From NCBI GenBank assembly GCA_018816865.1, contig JAHIUW010000038.1, forward strand, positions 180,714 to 244,713: a DNA stretch of 64,000 nucleotides, read 5' to 3'. The stretch's first letter is position 1. Each line of letters starts with the position of its first letter. The notes beneath the pieces are model-generated. The model saw only the letters and a program-made list of their open reading frames with translations. It did no database searches and had not been told where the DNA came from. This document shows positions 44,774 through 53,040 of this stretch, piece by piece. The stretch comes from Pseudomonadota bacterium (GTDB lineage Bacteria; Desulfobacterota; Desulfovibrionia; Desulfovibrionales; Desulfovibrionaceae). Position numbers and translations under genes: made by a program.

Positions 44774-46711
44774 TTAGCTTTCCCGCAGTTCTTCCAGCCG
44801 TGTCTCGATGGTTTCCCAGCGTTCCAGAACGGTTTCCAGGTCTGATTCCAAGGCCCCCAGTTCAGTGGCCTTTTCAGCGATGGCCTTGTGCCCGCGGGTC
44901 AGGAAGGCGGGGTCTGCCAGCAGGGTGCTCAGTTTCAGCTGGGCCTGCTCCAGGGCCTCGATGCGCACGGGCAGGGCGCCCAATTCGGCGCGCAGCTGAT
45001 CGCGTTCCTGCGTTTCACTGTAGCTCAGCTTGCGCTTGCCCTTGGGCTGATGCTTGGCCTTGCAGGCCTTGGGCTTGCAGACCTTGGGTTTGCTCACGGT
45101 CTGGCCTTCTGGGTCCGGACGCTGTCTGAGCCAGTCGTCGTAGCCTCCCACGTATTCGCGCACCACGCCATTGCCTTCCAGGGCCAGGGTGGAGGTGACC
45201 ACGTTGTTCAGGAAGGCCCGGTCATGGCTGACCAGCAGCACGGTGCCCGTGTATTCCAGGAGGCGTTCCTCCAAGAGGTCCAGGGTCTCGGCATCCAGGT
45301 CGTTGGTGGGTTCGTCCAGCACCAGGACGTTGGAGGGCCGGGTGAACAGCTTGGCCAGCAGCAGTCGGTTGCGTTCCCCGCCCGAAAGTACGGACACCGG
45401 GACCATGATCCGGTCCGATGGGAACAGGAAATCCTTGAGATAGCCCACCACGTGTTTGGTGGTCTGTCCAATGGTCACCACATCCTGACCGCCCGCCACG
45501 TTGTCGCGCACGGACTTGGTCAAATCCAGCTCGGCCCGTAGCTGGTCGAAATAGGCCACTTCCAGGTTCGTGCCCCGGCGCAGCGTTCCGCAGTCGGGGT
45601 TCGCTTCGCCTAGCAGCAGCTTGAGCAGTGTGGTCTTGCCCGAGCCGTTGGGGCCGATGATGCCCACCTTGTCTCCACGCAGAATGGCGGTGGAAAAATC
45701 CTGGATGATCGCCGTCTCGCCGTAGCCGTAGCTGACATCTTCGGCCTCCACCACCAGCTTGCCGGATTTGGCCGCTTCCTGGACCAGCATCTTGACCGCG
45801 CCCACGCGTTCTGTCCGGGCACTGTGTTCGCGGCGCAACTGCTTCAGGGCGCGGACGCGGCCCTCGTTGCGGGTACGCCGGGCCTTGACGCCTTGGCGGA
45901 TCCAGACTTCCTCGCGGGCCAGTTTCTTGTCGAATTCGCGGTTCTGCTTGTCCTCGGAGTCCAGCAGGTCCTGCTTGCGCGTCAGGAAGGTGTCGTAGTC
46001 GCAGGACCAGTCGAATAGTCGGCCGCGGTCCAGTTCGATGATCCGCGTGGCCAGCTTGCGCAGCAGCATCCGGTCATGGGTCACGAAGAACAGGGTCTTG
46101 ACCTTGCGCAGCAGGTAGCCTTCCAGCCAGGTGATGGACTCGATGTCCAGGTGGTTGGTTGGTTCGTCCAGCAGCAGCAGGTCCGGGTCAGAGGCCAGGG
46201 CGCGTGCCAACAGCGTGCGGCGCTTCATGCCTCCGGACAGGGTGGAGAACTCGGCCTCCGGGTCCAGCTTCAGGCGTGAAAGCACGGTTTCCACGGTGAG
46301 GTGCGCCTCCCAGCCGTTCTCCGTGTCCAGGATGTGCTGGGCGTCTTGTTGCCGGGCGAGCACGTCCTCGTCTTCGGGATTCTCTTCCAGCTGCCGGGAC
46401 ATGGCGTGGTACTGGATGAGCGTTTCACCCAGGTGCGGGACCCCGGCGGCCACCACGTCGAAGATTCGGCCGAAGACGTCCGAGGGCACTTCCTGTTCCA
46501 GGCGCGCCACGCGCATGCCTGGAGGCGTGGCCACCACGCCTGTGTCCGCAATCAGTTCTCCGGAGAGAATCTTCATGAGGGTGGACTTGCCCTCGCCGTT
46601 GCGACCCAGCAGGCAGACCCGTTGGCCGGGTTCCACCTGCAGGTTCACATCGTCGAGGAGCTTGGGTCCGCTGAATGAGAGGCTGACATTCTGAATGCTG
46701 ATCAAGGCCAT
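44774..46711 (-). CDS. uup: ABC-F ATPase, Uup-like
   Basis: 645 residues. Two soluble ABC domains with Walker A GRNGEGKST (near residue 36) and GPNGSGKTT (near 355), signatures TLSGGMKRRT and VLSGGERNRL, Walker B LLLLDEPTNHLD and VLVLDEPTNDLD, and a C-terminal coiled coil (about 560-645, RDQLRAELGALPVRIEALEQ). This layout is Uup, a DNA- and ribosome-associated ABC-F protein linked to transposon precise excision and translation quality. No membrane partner expected. It is followed in operon-like spacing after yajQ (13 bases). Confidence 0.92.
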   Translation of the reverse strand: MALISIQNVSLSFSGPKLLDDVNLQVEPGQRVCLLGRNGEGKSTLMKILSGELIADTGVVATPPGMRVARLEQEVPSDVFGRIFDVVAAGVPHLGETLIQYHAMSRQLEENPEDEDVLARQQDAQHILDTENGWEAHLTVETVLSRLKLDPEAEFSTLSGGMKRRTLLARALASDPDLLLLDEPTNHLDIESITWLEGYLLRKVKTLFFVTHDRMLLRKLATRIIELDRGRLFDWSCDYDTFLTRKQDLLDSEDKQNREFDKKLAREEVWIRQGVKARRTRNEGRVRALKQLRREHSARTERVGAVKMLVQEAAKSGKLVVEAEDVSYGYGETAIIQDFSTAILRGDKVGIIGPNGSGKTTLLKLLLGEANPDCGTLRRGTNLEVAYFDQLRAELDLTKSVRDNVAGGQDVVTIGQTTKHVVGYLKDFLFPSDRIMVPVSVLSGGERNRLLLAKLFTRPSNVLVLDEPTNDLDAETLDLLEERLLEYTGTVLLVSHDRAFLNNVVTSTLALEGNGVVREYVGGYDDWLRQRPDPEGQTVSKPKVCKPKACKAKHQPKGKRKLSYSETQERDQLRAELGALPVRIEALEQAQLKLSTLLADPAFLTRGHKAIAEKATELGALESDLETVLERWETIETRLEELRES

Positions 46712-46724
46712 GGTCGTATTGGTC

Positions 46725-47219
46725 CTATTGCTTCATGTTCACGTATTGCAAAGGCAGGTCCAGATTCTGGGCATCCAGCATCTGGATCACGGCCTGGAGG
46801 TCGTCCAGCTGCTTGCCCGTGACGCGAACCTGTTCGTCCTGGATCGCGGCCTGGATCTTCTTGAGCTTCTGATCCTTGATGAGCTTGACGATGGTGCGCG
46901 CGTTGTCCTTGTCGATGCCTTCGCGGATCTTGATCTCCTGCTTCAGCATCCCGCGTGAGGTGGGCTCTTCCTTGCCGAATTCAAGGATCTTGGGGTCCAC
47001 CTTGCGGCGTACACAGTGCGAGATGAGCATCTCGCGCACGGCGCGGACCTTCATCTCATCGCCGGTGAGCAGGCGCAGGACTTTGTCCTTGCTGTTCAGT
47101 TCCAGCTCCGTGGTCACGCCGCGGAAGTCATAGCGGGTCTGGACTTCCTTGAGCACGTTGTTCACGGCATTGGTCATTTCCTGCATGTCCACTTGGCTCA
47201 CGATGTCGAACGAGGGCAT
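46725..47219 (-). CDS. yajQ: YajQ family nucleotide-binding protein
   Basis: 164 residues with the unmistakable start [20 protein letters not shown], the [12 protein letters not shown] segment and the [26 protein letters not shown] end. Two RNP-like folds; members bind nucleotides, and some bind cyclic di-GMP. It lies 13 bases upstream of uup and 73 bases downstream of the helicase gene in the same direction. Confidence 0.96.
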   Translation of the reverse strand: MPSFDIVSQVDMQEMTNAVNNVLKEVQTRYDFRGVTTELELNSKDKVLRLLTGDEMKVRAVREMLISHCVRRKVDPKILEFGKEEPTSRGMLKQEIKIREGIDKDNARTIVKLIKDQKLKKIQAAIQDEQVRVTGKQLDDLQAVIQMLDAQNLDLPLQYVNMKQ

Positions 47220-47292
47220 GTTGTCACTCCGTCAAAAGGATTGAGGCTGAGGTCTCGAATCCGGGGTCACGTCCCGGAAGGGAGCTCTATGC

Positions 47293-48591
47293 TCAGCGGG
47301 TTGACCGGCTGCGTCCGCCGGCGGGCTGGCTGCGGCGGGCTCCGCCACCACCAGGACTGGTATTGCTGCGGTTGCCACCGCCACCCCTGTTGGACTGGGG
47401 CCTGCCAGCTCCACCGGGACGGGGCTGGCGCGGGGGGCGCTGGTTGAGGATGTCGCCGGCGGGCTTGGGCGTGTTGTAGTCGAAGTCGTCCAGGACCACG
47501 CGGTTGATCTTTTCGCCCATGGCGCGCTCGATGTCGCGCACGTCGGACGCGTCTTCCGGGGAGACGAAGGTCAGGGCGTCACCGGTGCGGGCGGCGCGAC
47601 CGGTGCGGCCGATGCGGTGGGTGTAGGCGTCGGCCGTGTCGGGCACGTCCAGGTTGATGACGTGGGTCACGCTGGAGACGTCGATGCCGCGAGCGGCGAT
47701 GTCCGTGGCGACCATGATGTCATAGCGTCCGGCCTTGAAGCCCGATAGGGCCTCCTGGCGGCGGTTCTGGGACAGGTTGCCCTGCAGGCTGGTGGCCTTG
47801 TAGCCCATCTGTTCCAACTGCTGGGCCAGGCGTTTGGCCCTGTGCTTGGTGCGGGTGAAGACCAGCACCGAGCCCGTGCGCGTGATGCCCAACACGTGCT
47901 TGAGCAGGTTGGTCTTCAGGTGCGTGGGCACGGGGTACAGGGCGTGGGAAACGGTTTCGGCGGGCATGGACAGCCCGATCTTGATCACCTTGGGGTTGGT
48001 CAGGGTGTCGTCGGCCAGCTTGCGGATGTCCGTGGGCATGGTGGCCGAAAAGAGCATGGTCTGCCGCTTGGACGGCACCTGGGACAGGATGCGCCGGATG
48101 TCGGGCAGAAAGCCCATGTCGAACATGCGGTCGGCCTCGTCCAGGACCAGGATCTCCAACTTGGAGAGGTCCGCGTGACGATCGTTCATCAGGTCCAGCA
48201 GGCGACCGGGGCAGGCCACGACGATTTCAGCGCCGCGCTTCAATCTGTTGATCTGGGGGTTTTTGCCCACGCCGCCGTAGATGGTCATGGCGCGCAGGCC
48301 GGTCTTGCTGCCCAGGGACACGATTTCGTCGTAAATCTGTTCGGCCAGTTCGCGGGTCGGGGCCACCACAAGGGCTCGCAGATGGCCGCGCGGGCCGGAG
48401 GCCAGACGCTCCAGCAGCGGTAGGGCGAATGCGGCGGTCTTGCCGGTGCCGGTCTGGGCCAGGCCCAGGATGTCGTGCCCGGCCAGCGCCAGGGGCAGGG
48501 CCTGTTCCTGAATGGGGGTGGGGGTGGTGTACCCGACGGCGGTAATGGCCTCGAGAATCGAAGGACGCAGTTTAAAGCAATCGAAAGTCAT
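47293..48591 (-). CDS. rhlE: DEAD-box RNA helicase, RhlE-like
   Basis: 432 residues. Q motif TPTPIQEQALPL, motif I AQTGTGKT (near residue 43), DEAD, SAT, VATDIAARGIDV and HRIGRTGRAAR. The C-terminal tail after residue 370 is arginine/glycine-rich (RPGGAGRPQSNRGGGGNRSN), giving unspecific RNA affinity. RhlE proteins help ribosome maturation and cold adaptation. Start ATG 48591. Confidence 0.94.
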   Translation of the reverse strand: MTFDCFKLRPSILEAITAVGYTTPTPIQEQALPLALAGHDILGLAQTGTGKTAAFALPLLERLASGPRGHLRALVVAPTRELAEQIYDEIVSLGSKTGLRAMTIYGGVGKNPQINRLKRGAEIVVACPGRLLDLMNDRHADLSKLEILVLDEADRMFDMGFLPDIRRILSQVPSKRQTMLFSATMPTDIRKLADDTLTNPKVIKIGLSMPAETVSHALYPVPTHLKTNLLKHVLGITRTGSVLVFTRTKHRAKRLAQQLEQMGYKATSLQGNLSQNRRQEALSGFKAGRYDIMVATDIAARGIDVSSVTHVINLDVPDTADAYTHRIGRTGRAARTGDALTFVSPEDASDVRDIERAMGEKINRVVLDDFDYNTPKPAGDILNQRPPRQPRPGGAGRPQSNRGGGGNRSNTSPGGGGARRSQPAGGRSRSTR

Positions 48592-48960
48592 GAAAATCCT
48601 ATGGTAAAAAAAGTAGTCAGACCCCGCGACGCAGTTGGCGACGCGGTTCCACAGTTGATGACACTCTATCGGTCATCCTGGGGTCGCTTTGGATCGGAAT
48701 GCTGATCAATCGCGGGGAGGGGATAGACCCAGCACGTCGGCAGCTCGCAAGCGAGTCGCCGGGGCGGGCCCGACAGATGTGTTCACGGCCTATATAGGGT
48801 TCGAGGGGGGAATGTAAAGGGTTGATTGCAAGAAGGCATGTTTTTTCGTCTGTTTTGATGTACATCAAAGCAAACCGCTCATTCCGGCCTTAGTCTGCAT
48901 TGTGCCGGGATGAACCCGGCCCAAAAAGACACAACGCCGCGATCCGGCATGGAGAAACCC
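48592..48960. other. Divergent regulatory region between rhlE and a cupin gene
   Basis: 369 bases without a gene. The helicase side (48592-48830) is a long leader with several small stems; the cupin side has the FNR-type box and a -10. Confidence 0.5.
48854..48896 (+). promoter_or_regulatory. FNR-type box and class II promoter of the cupin gene
   Basis: TTTGATGTACATCAAA (48854-48869) is a perfect 16-bp palindrome matching TTGAT-N4-ATCAA. A -10-like TAGTCT lies at 48891-48896; a start near 48903 would put the palindrome centre at -41.5, the classic position for activation by CRP/FNR proteins. Confidence 0.65.
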
Positions 48961-49299
48961 ATGGAACTTATGAAGAACATTCCCTTTTCCCAGGCCCTGG
49001 ATATCGGCGCCCTGGTGGATTATGAAGAAGGCCGCGTGGTGAGCCGCACCCTGGCCCAGAAGCCCACGGTCAACGTGACCCTGTTCGCCTTTGACACGGG
49101 TGAGGGCATCAGCTCCCACTCGTCGCCGGGCGACGCCTTCGTGCATATCCTGGATGGCGAGGCGCAGGTCACCGTGGGCGGATTGACCCACACCGTCGGG
49201 GCCGGGCAGTGCATCGCCATGCCCGCCAACGTGCCCCACGGACTGGAAGCGCAGAAGCAGTTCAAGATGCTGCTGGTTGTCATCAAACCTGGTGAGTAA
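48961..49299 (+). CDS. Cupin-domain protein under a putative FNR-type promoter
   Basis: 112 residues, single cupin barrel: GEGISSHSSPGDAFVHILDGEAQVTVGG (motif 1, with one ligand histidine and an aspartate where glutamate is common) and VGAGQCIAMPANVPHGLEA (motif 2). ATG 48961 is preceded by GGAG at the right distance; ATG 48949 is an alternative. Dispersed repeat copy D begins just after the stop. Confidence 0.88.
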   Translation: MELMKNIPFSQALDIGALVDYEEGRVVSRTLAQKPTVNVTLFAFDTGEGISSHSSPGDAFVHILDGEAQVTVGGLTHTVGAGQCIAMPANVPHGLEAQKQFKMLLVVIKPGE

Positions 49300-49423
49300 G
49301 GGCTGTTGAAAAACGCACGTCTGCGGCGTTGCTTCGGCAAAGCGAAACCCTCGCGTACGAAGGAGTACGCGTCGGTCTTCGTTTTGCCTTGCGCCTTGCA
49401 TCCGCACATTTTTGAACAGCCCC
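49300..49423. repeat. Dispersed palindromic repeat, copy D
   Basis: 124-base imperfect palindrome: GGGCTGTTGAAAAACGCACG at the left end pairs with CCGCACATTTTTGAACAGCC at the right; middle arms GGCAAAGCGAAACC/GGTCTTCGTTTTGCC; inner stem CGCGTAC-GAAGGA-GTACGCG. It follows the cupin stop immediately. Confidence 0.85.
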
Positions 49424-49575
49424 TGGAAGTTGTTCCATACGCCGCGCATCCACACGGTCATGAACAGCCCCTGGGAGCTGTTCCACGTGTCTTACACAAG
49501 TACGGTCCTGAGCAGCCACGGGGAACTTGTTCCTGGCGTCGTGCACCCATGCACCTTTGAACCGCCTCGGCGGTG
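49413..49575. repeat. 48-bp tandem array grown from the end of repeat D
   Basis: Units start at 49413, 49461, 49509 and 49558 (periods 48, 48, 49), each opening with TGA(A/G)C(A/C)GCC. Each unit carries a stem such as GAACAGC-CCCTGGGA-GCTGTTC (unit 2). Unit tails (CGCGCATCCACACGGTCA) resemble the closing arm of the dispersed repeat. The array occupies most of the spacer before the sulfite reductase gene. Confidence 0.75.
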
Positions 49576-49667
49576 GTCTGGATTGCGCTTGGGCGGCGGG
49601 CGAACTATGAAATGAATCCAGCGTGGTCACGCAGCGAGTGTGGCCGACCATGAGCAAGGAGAGGAAC

Positions 49668-50327
49668 ATGAGTAAGACCGAACGCGCCGACGGTGCCATT
49701 CTGCAGCGTGACAAGGAAACCTGGGCCATCGTGCCCCGGACGCCCATGGGCATGCTGACCCCGGAGATCCTGGAGCGCATCAGCCATGTGGTCAAGAAGT
49801 GGAAGGTGCCCATCGTCAAGATCACCTCGGGTCAGCGCATCGCCCTGGTGGGCCTGCGCGAGGGGGACATCGCGCCCATCTGGGAAGATCTGGGCAGTGA
49901 TATCGGCCGGGCCACGGAGCTGTGTGTGCATTACGTGCAGGCCTGCCCGGGCACGGCGGTCTGCCGCCTGGGAGTACAGGATTCCCTAGGCATGGGCAGC
50001 GAGTTGGAGCCCAAGTACGTGGGCGTGGATTTCCCCGCCAAGATCAAGATGGGCGTGTCCGGCTGTCCCTTGTGTTGCGCCGAATCCAAGCTGCGTGACA
50101 TCGGCGTGGTGGGCAAGCACAGCGGTTTTACAGTCTATTTTGGTGGCAACGCGGGCAACAAGCCGCGCATTGCCGACGAGATCGCCGTGGACCTGACCCG
50201 TGAGCAAACCCTGGAGCTGGTGGATAAGCTGTTGACCTACTACAAGGACAACGCCCGCAAGCGTGAGCGCACCGCTCGTTTCGTGGAGCGGGTGGGCATC
50301 AAGGACATTATGGCGGCCGTGCTCTAA
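49668..50327 (+). CDS. Assimilatory-type sulfite reductase, small monomeric siroheme [4Fe-4S] protein
   Basis: 219 residues. The siroheme/iron-sulfur ligands are evident as C93-X5-C99 (CPGTAVC) and C133-X3-C137 (CPLCC), with GMLTPEILERISHVVKKWKV and the ITSGQRIALVGL stretch of nitrite/sulfite reductase domains. It matches the about 23-kDa low-spin sulfite reductase known from Desulfovibrio vulgaris, whose cellular role (sulfite assimilation, detoxification or nitrite handling) is unsettled. AAGGAGAGG precedes ATG 49668; an in-frame start 45 bases earlier is less likely. Confidence 0.92.
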   Translation: MSKTERADGAILQRDKETWAIVPRTPMGMLTPEILERISHVVKKWKVPIVKITSGQRIALVGLREGDIAPIWEDLGSDIGRATELCVHYVQACPGTAVCRLGVQDSLGMGSELEPKYVGVDFPAKIKMGVSGCPLCCAESKLRDIGVVGKHSGFTVYFGGNAGNKPRIADEIAVDLTREQTLELVDKLLTYYKDNARKRERTARFVERVGIKDIMAAVL

Positions 50328-50405
50328 AACCGCCTCGTCGCCGCAGGAGCGACGGATGGCTGGGGTGATTGGCTCTGTCCTTCGTCGATCCGGCGGCTAG
50401 CGATG

Positions 50406-50445
50406 AAAAGCCCCCAGCACCCTTTCGGGCGCGGGGGGCTTTTTG
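50406..50445. terminator. Bidirectional terminator between sulfite reductase and chemoreceptor genes
   Basis: AAAAGCCCCC ... GGGGGGCTTTTT with an inner CCCTTTCGGG-like stem; A- and T-tracts on both sides serve both convergent genes. Confidence 0.9.
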
Positions 50446-50461
50446 TTCACGGAAAGGGGGC

Positions 50462-52474
50462 TTAGCCCGTGACCATGGAGCAGAGGCCTGCCTGCGCGTC
50501 CTGGTCCCGGCACTGGCCGAGTTCGTTGATCAGCTCCCGCAACTCTGTGGCCAGGGCGGTAAGATTGGCGATGGAGCGGACGGACTCGCCCATGCCCTGG
50601 GCGGTCTCGGTGGAGATGTGGTTGATCTCATCGGTGGCTCTGTTGATCTCTTCGCTGGTGGCGGACTGCTCCTCGGCGGCCGTGGCGATGGAGCGGATCC
50701 GGTCGGCCGTGGTTTCCACGATGCCCATGATGTCCTGCAGGGAGTCCCCTGCCTGCGAGGACAGCTGTGCACTGCTCGCCACAGCGCCCTCGGCTTCGTC
50801 CATGGCCTGGATGTTGGAACGGGTGCCTTCCTGGATGCCGGTGATGGCGATGCCTACCTCCCGAGTGGCCTGCATGGTCTTTTCGGCCAGCTTGCGTACC
50901 TCGTCGGCCACCACGGCGAACCCGCGCCCGGCGTCGCCCGCTCGTGCGGCCTCGATGGCGGCGTTGAGCGCCAGCAAATTGGTCTGGTCGGCGATGTCGT
51001 TGATCACGCCCATCACGGTTCCGATGCTCTCGGCCTGATCACCCAGCAGGGACAGAGAGGCCTTCATGCGTCCGGTGCGCTCGGCCACCTCGGCGGAGGC
51101 GCCCACCACCTGGGAGACGATGGTCGCGCCCTCCCGGGCCTTGGAGCTGGCGTCGTCGGCTTGGGTGGCGGCGTCCGAGGCGTTGTGGGCCACTTCCATG
51201 ACCGTGGAGGTCATCTCTTCCATGGCCGTGGCCGTCTCGCTCACGCGTTCCTGCTGGCGGGTTGCACCCTCGGTGATGAGTTGCGCCTGCGAGGAGAGCA
51301 GGGCCGAAGCGCTGGTCAGTTGCTCGGCGATGGTCGAGGCCCGTGTGGCCACGTCGGTCATCTTGTCCATGAGCTGTTCGCCGCGTCTCTTTTCCTCGTG
51401 GGCTTCTGCCGTGGCGAGGTGCGCCTTGGCGGCTTGTTCTTCGGCCTCCAGGCTCTTGGTCTCGGCCTGGTCCATGATGCCCTTCAGGTGCAGGACCATG
51501 GTCACCACATCCTGGCGCAGGACCTCCAGTTCTCCGCTGAATGACACGGCGTCGCAGGCTTCGTAGTCGCCGTTGGCCACGTCGCGGGTGCTCTGTTGGA
51601 GTTTGTCCAGGGGGCCGATGATGGTCCGGATCACGGACAGCACTCCACCCACCAGGAGCAGGGCCACCACAAGCTCGACGCCCAGCATCACGGTCATCAC
51701 CAGTGCGTTGCGAGACTGCATCTTGTCGTGTGCGCTCTGTGCCAGATCGGCCAGCAGGGGGTCCAGGCGGTTGCCGACCTCGGCGAAGTCCCGGCGGCTG
51801 GTGGCGATGATCGCGGTCTGGGCCGAAAATTCTTCGAAGGCCAGCTTGTAATCCTCGAGCACGCCCATGAGATTCATCTTCATGCCGATGCCCATGCTGG
51901 TGGACTCGTCCAACAGGGTCGCCAGGCCCGTGTGGGTGGCCTTGAACTCGTCCACGAAGGCCTGGTCACCGGAGATCATGAAGTCCTTCTCGATGCGTCG
52001 CAGGGTCATGAAACCCGCGATGAGCGAGTCGTCCTGGCGCGAGAGGATGACGGCTCCTGCGGAATCGACCACGTACTGGAACTCGCCGCGCAGGCCGTCC
52101 TGGTCGCCGAGTCCCATGACTTTTACGGCCTCAGCGGCCTTGGTGAATCTGGCTTCGAAGTCTTTGAGCAGCCCCTTGGCTTCGGCGACGCTCGGGGCGA
52201 ATTGGGCGTCGGCTTCAACCATGAGGTCCAGGCTGCAGGCCGTCGCTTTGACGCGTTTGCCCAGAAGCTCGGCAAATGACGGTTTGCGCTTGGCGAAGAA
52301 GTCATTCTCTGCCTGCTGGCTTTGCAGCAGGGATGCCTGGGCCGAGAGGGCGGCGGTGTTCGCGGTCATGGAATTCTGGATGAACCGGGAGCCGATCTGG
52401 TTGACCAGGAAAACAAATCCCAGGCCGATCAGCGCGATGGTGGCAATGGCATACAGTTTGAATTTGATGGACAT
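50462..52474 (-). CDS. Methyl-accepting chemotaxis protein
   Basis: 670 residues. TM1 at 7-27 ([20 protein letters not shown]), a helical periplasmic sensor of about 220 residues, TM2 near 245-268, HAMP (about 270-325), and the signalling hairpin with [43 protein letters not shown] near residue 480. No CheR-binding pentapeptide at the C-terminus. GAGGAG precedes ATG 52474; the longer frame start is upstream of it. Ligand unknown. The spacer 52502-52714 shows nothing else. Confidence 0.93.
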   Translation of the reverse strand: MSIKFKLYAIATIALIGLGFVFLVNQIGSRFIQNSMTANTAALSAQASLLQSQQAENDFFAKRKPSFAELLGKRVKATACSLDLMVEADAQFAPSVAEAKGLLKDFEARFTKAAEAVKVMGLGDQDGLRGEFQYVVDSAGAVILSRQDDSLIAGFMTLRRIEKDFMISGDQAFVDEFKATHTGLATLLDESTSMGIGMKMNLMGVLEDYKLAFEEFSAQTAIIATSRRDFAEVGNRLDPLLADLAQSAHDKMQSRNALVMTVMLGVELVVALLLVGGVLSVIRTIIGPLDKLQQSTRDVANGDYEACDAVSFSGELEVLRQDVVTMVLHLKGIMDQAETKSLEAEEQAAKAHLATAEAHEEKRRGEQLMDKMTDVATRASTIAEQLTSASALLSSQAQLITEGATRQQERVSETATAMEEMTSTVMEVAHNASDAATQADDASSKAREGATIVSQVVGASAEVAERTGRMKASLSLLGDQAESIGTVMGVINDIADQTNLLALNAAIEAARAGDAGRGFAVVADEVRKLAEKTMQATREVGIAITGIQEGTRSNIQAMDEAEGAVASSAQLSSQAGDSLQDIMGIVETTADRIRSIATAAEEQSATSEEINRATDEINHISTETAQGMGESVRSIANLTALATELRELINELGQCRDQDAQAGLCSMVTG

Positions 52475-52714
52475 GCGTGCTCCTCGGGGGTCTTGTTTCA
52501 AACGGACTCAGCCAAAGCCGCATAGCATGAATTTCAAATAGATCAACCAATCAGCGTTAGTTGTCTGCGCAACTATCTAGCTGAGAAGGGAATCGCTTTG
52601 TGTCCCAGGGGGCAGCGGTCTGCCCGTGGCCGAGGGTGGATTGGTAAGGCGATACTCAGAGGGGCGGTCGCAAGGCTTGGCTGGGATCGGCGACCTGCAT
52701 GCGGGCCAAGGGCC

Positions 52715-52981
52715 TCAGGGCTTGCGGTCCAGTCTGGCCGCAACCCAGAAAGACAGCTTGTAGGAGGCTGCAAACCAGATCAGCAGCACCACGGCCCGGG
52801 CGGCAAGGTGCTCGCGGAAAAAAGGGACCCTGGGCAGGGAGGTCGCGGCCATGAAGACCAACACCATCCAGAGGATCAATTGGATCAGCTGGGTGGTGTT
52901 TTTGATGACCCTGCGCTTGCGACCCAGGAATAGCCCGAGGATCCAGACGGCCACAAAGCAGATGATGAGGAGTTTCAGCAC
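52715..52981 (-). CDS. Small membrane protein of unknown function at the end of the RND operon
   Basis: 88 residues, GTG start with GGGAG eight bases upstream. Three hydrophobic segments: residues 2-19, 30-48 and 62-82, separated by basic loops (GRKRRVIKN). It follows the RND permease gene by 59 bases in the same direction, so it is probably co-transcribed; not recognised as a known family. Confidence 0.65.
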   Translation of the reverse strand: MLKLLIICFVAVWILGLFLGRKRRVIKNTTQLIQLILWMVLVFMAATSLPRVPFFREHLAARAVVLLIWFAASYKLSFWVAARLDRKP

Positions 52982-53040
52982 CCGATCTCCCTACATGGCT
53001 TAGCCGACAAAGGCCAGATACCCCTTCGCGTCTCCCTGCC

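Noticed and set aside
49413..49575. 48-bp tandem array as a CRISPR
   Set aside because: Units are imperfect throughout with no conserved repeat/variable spacer pattern and no cas genes nearby.
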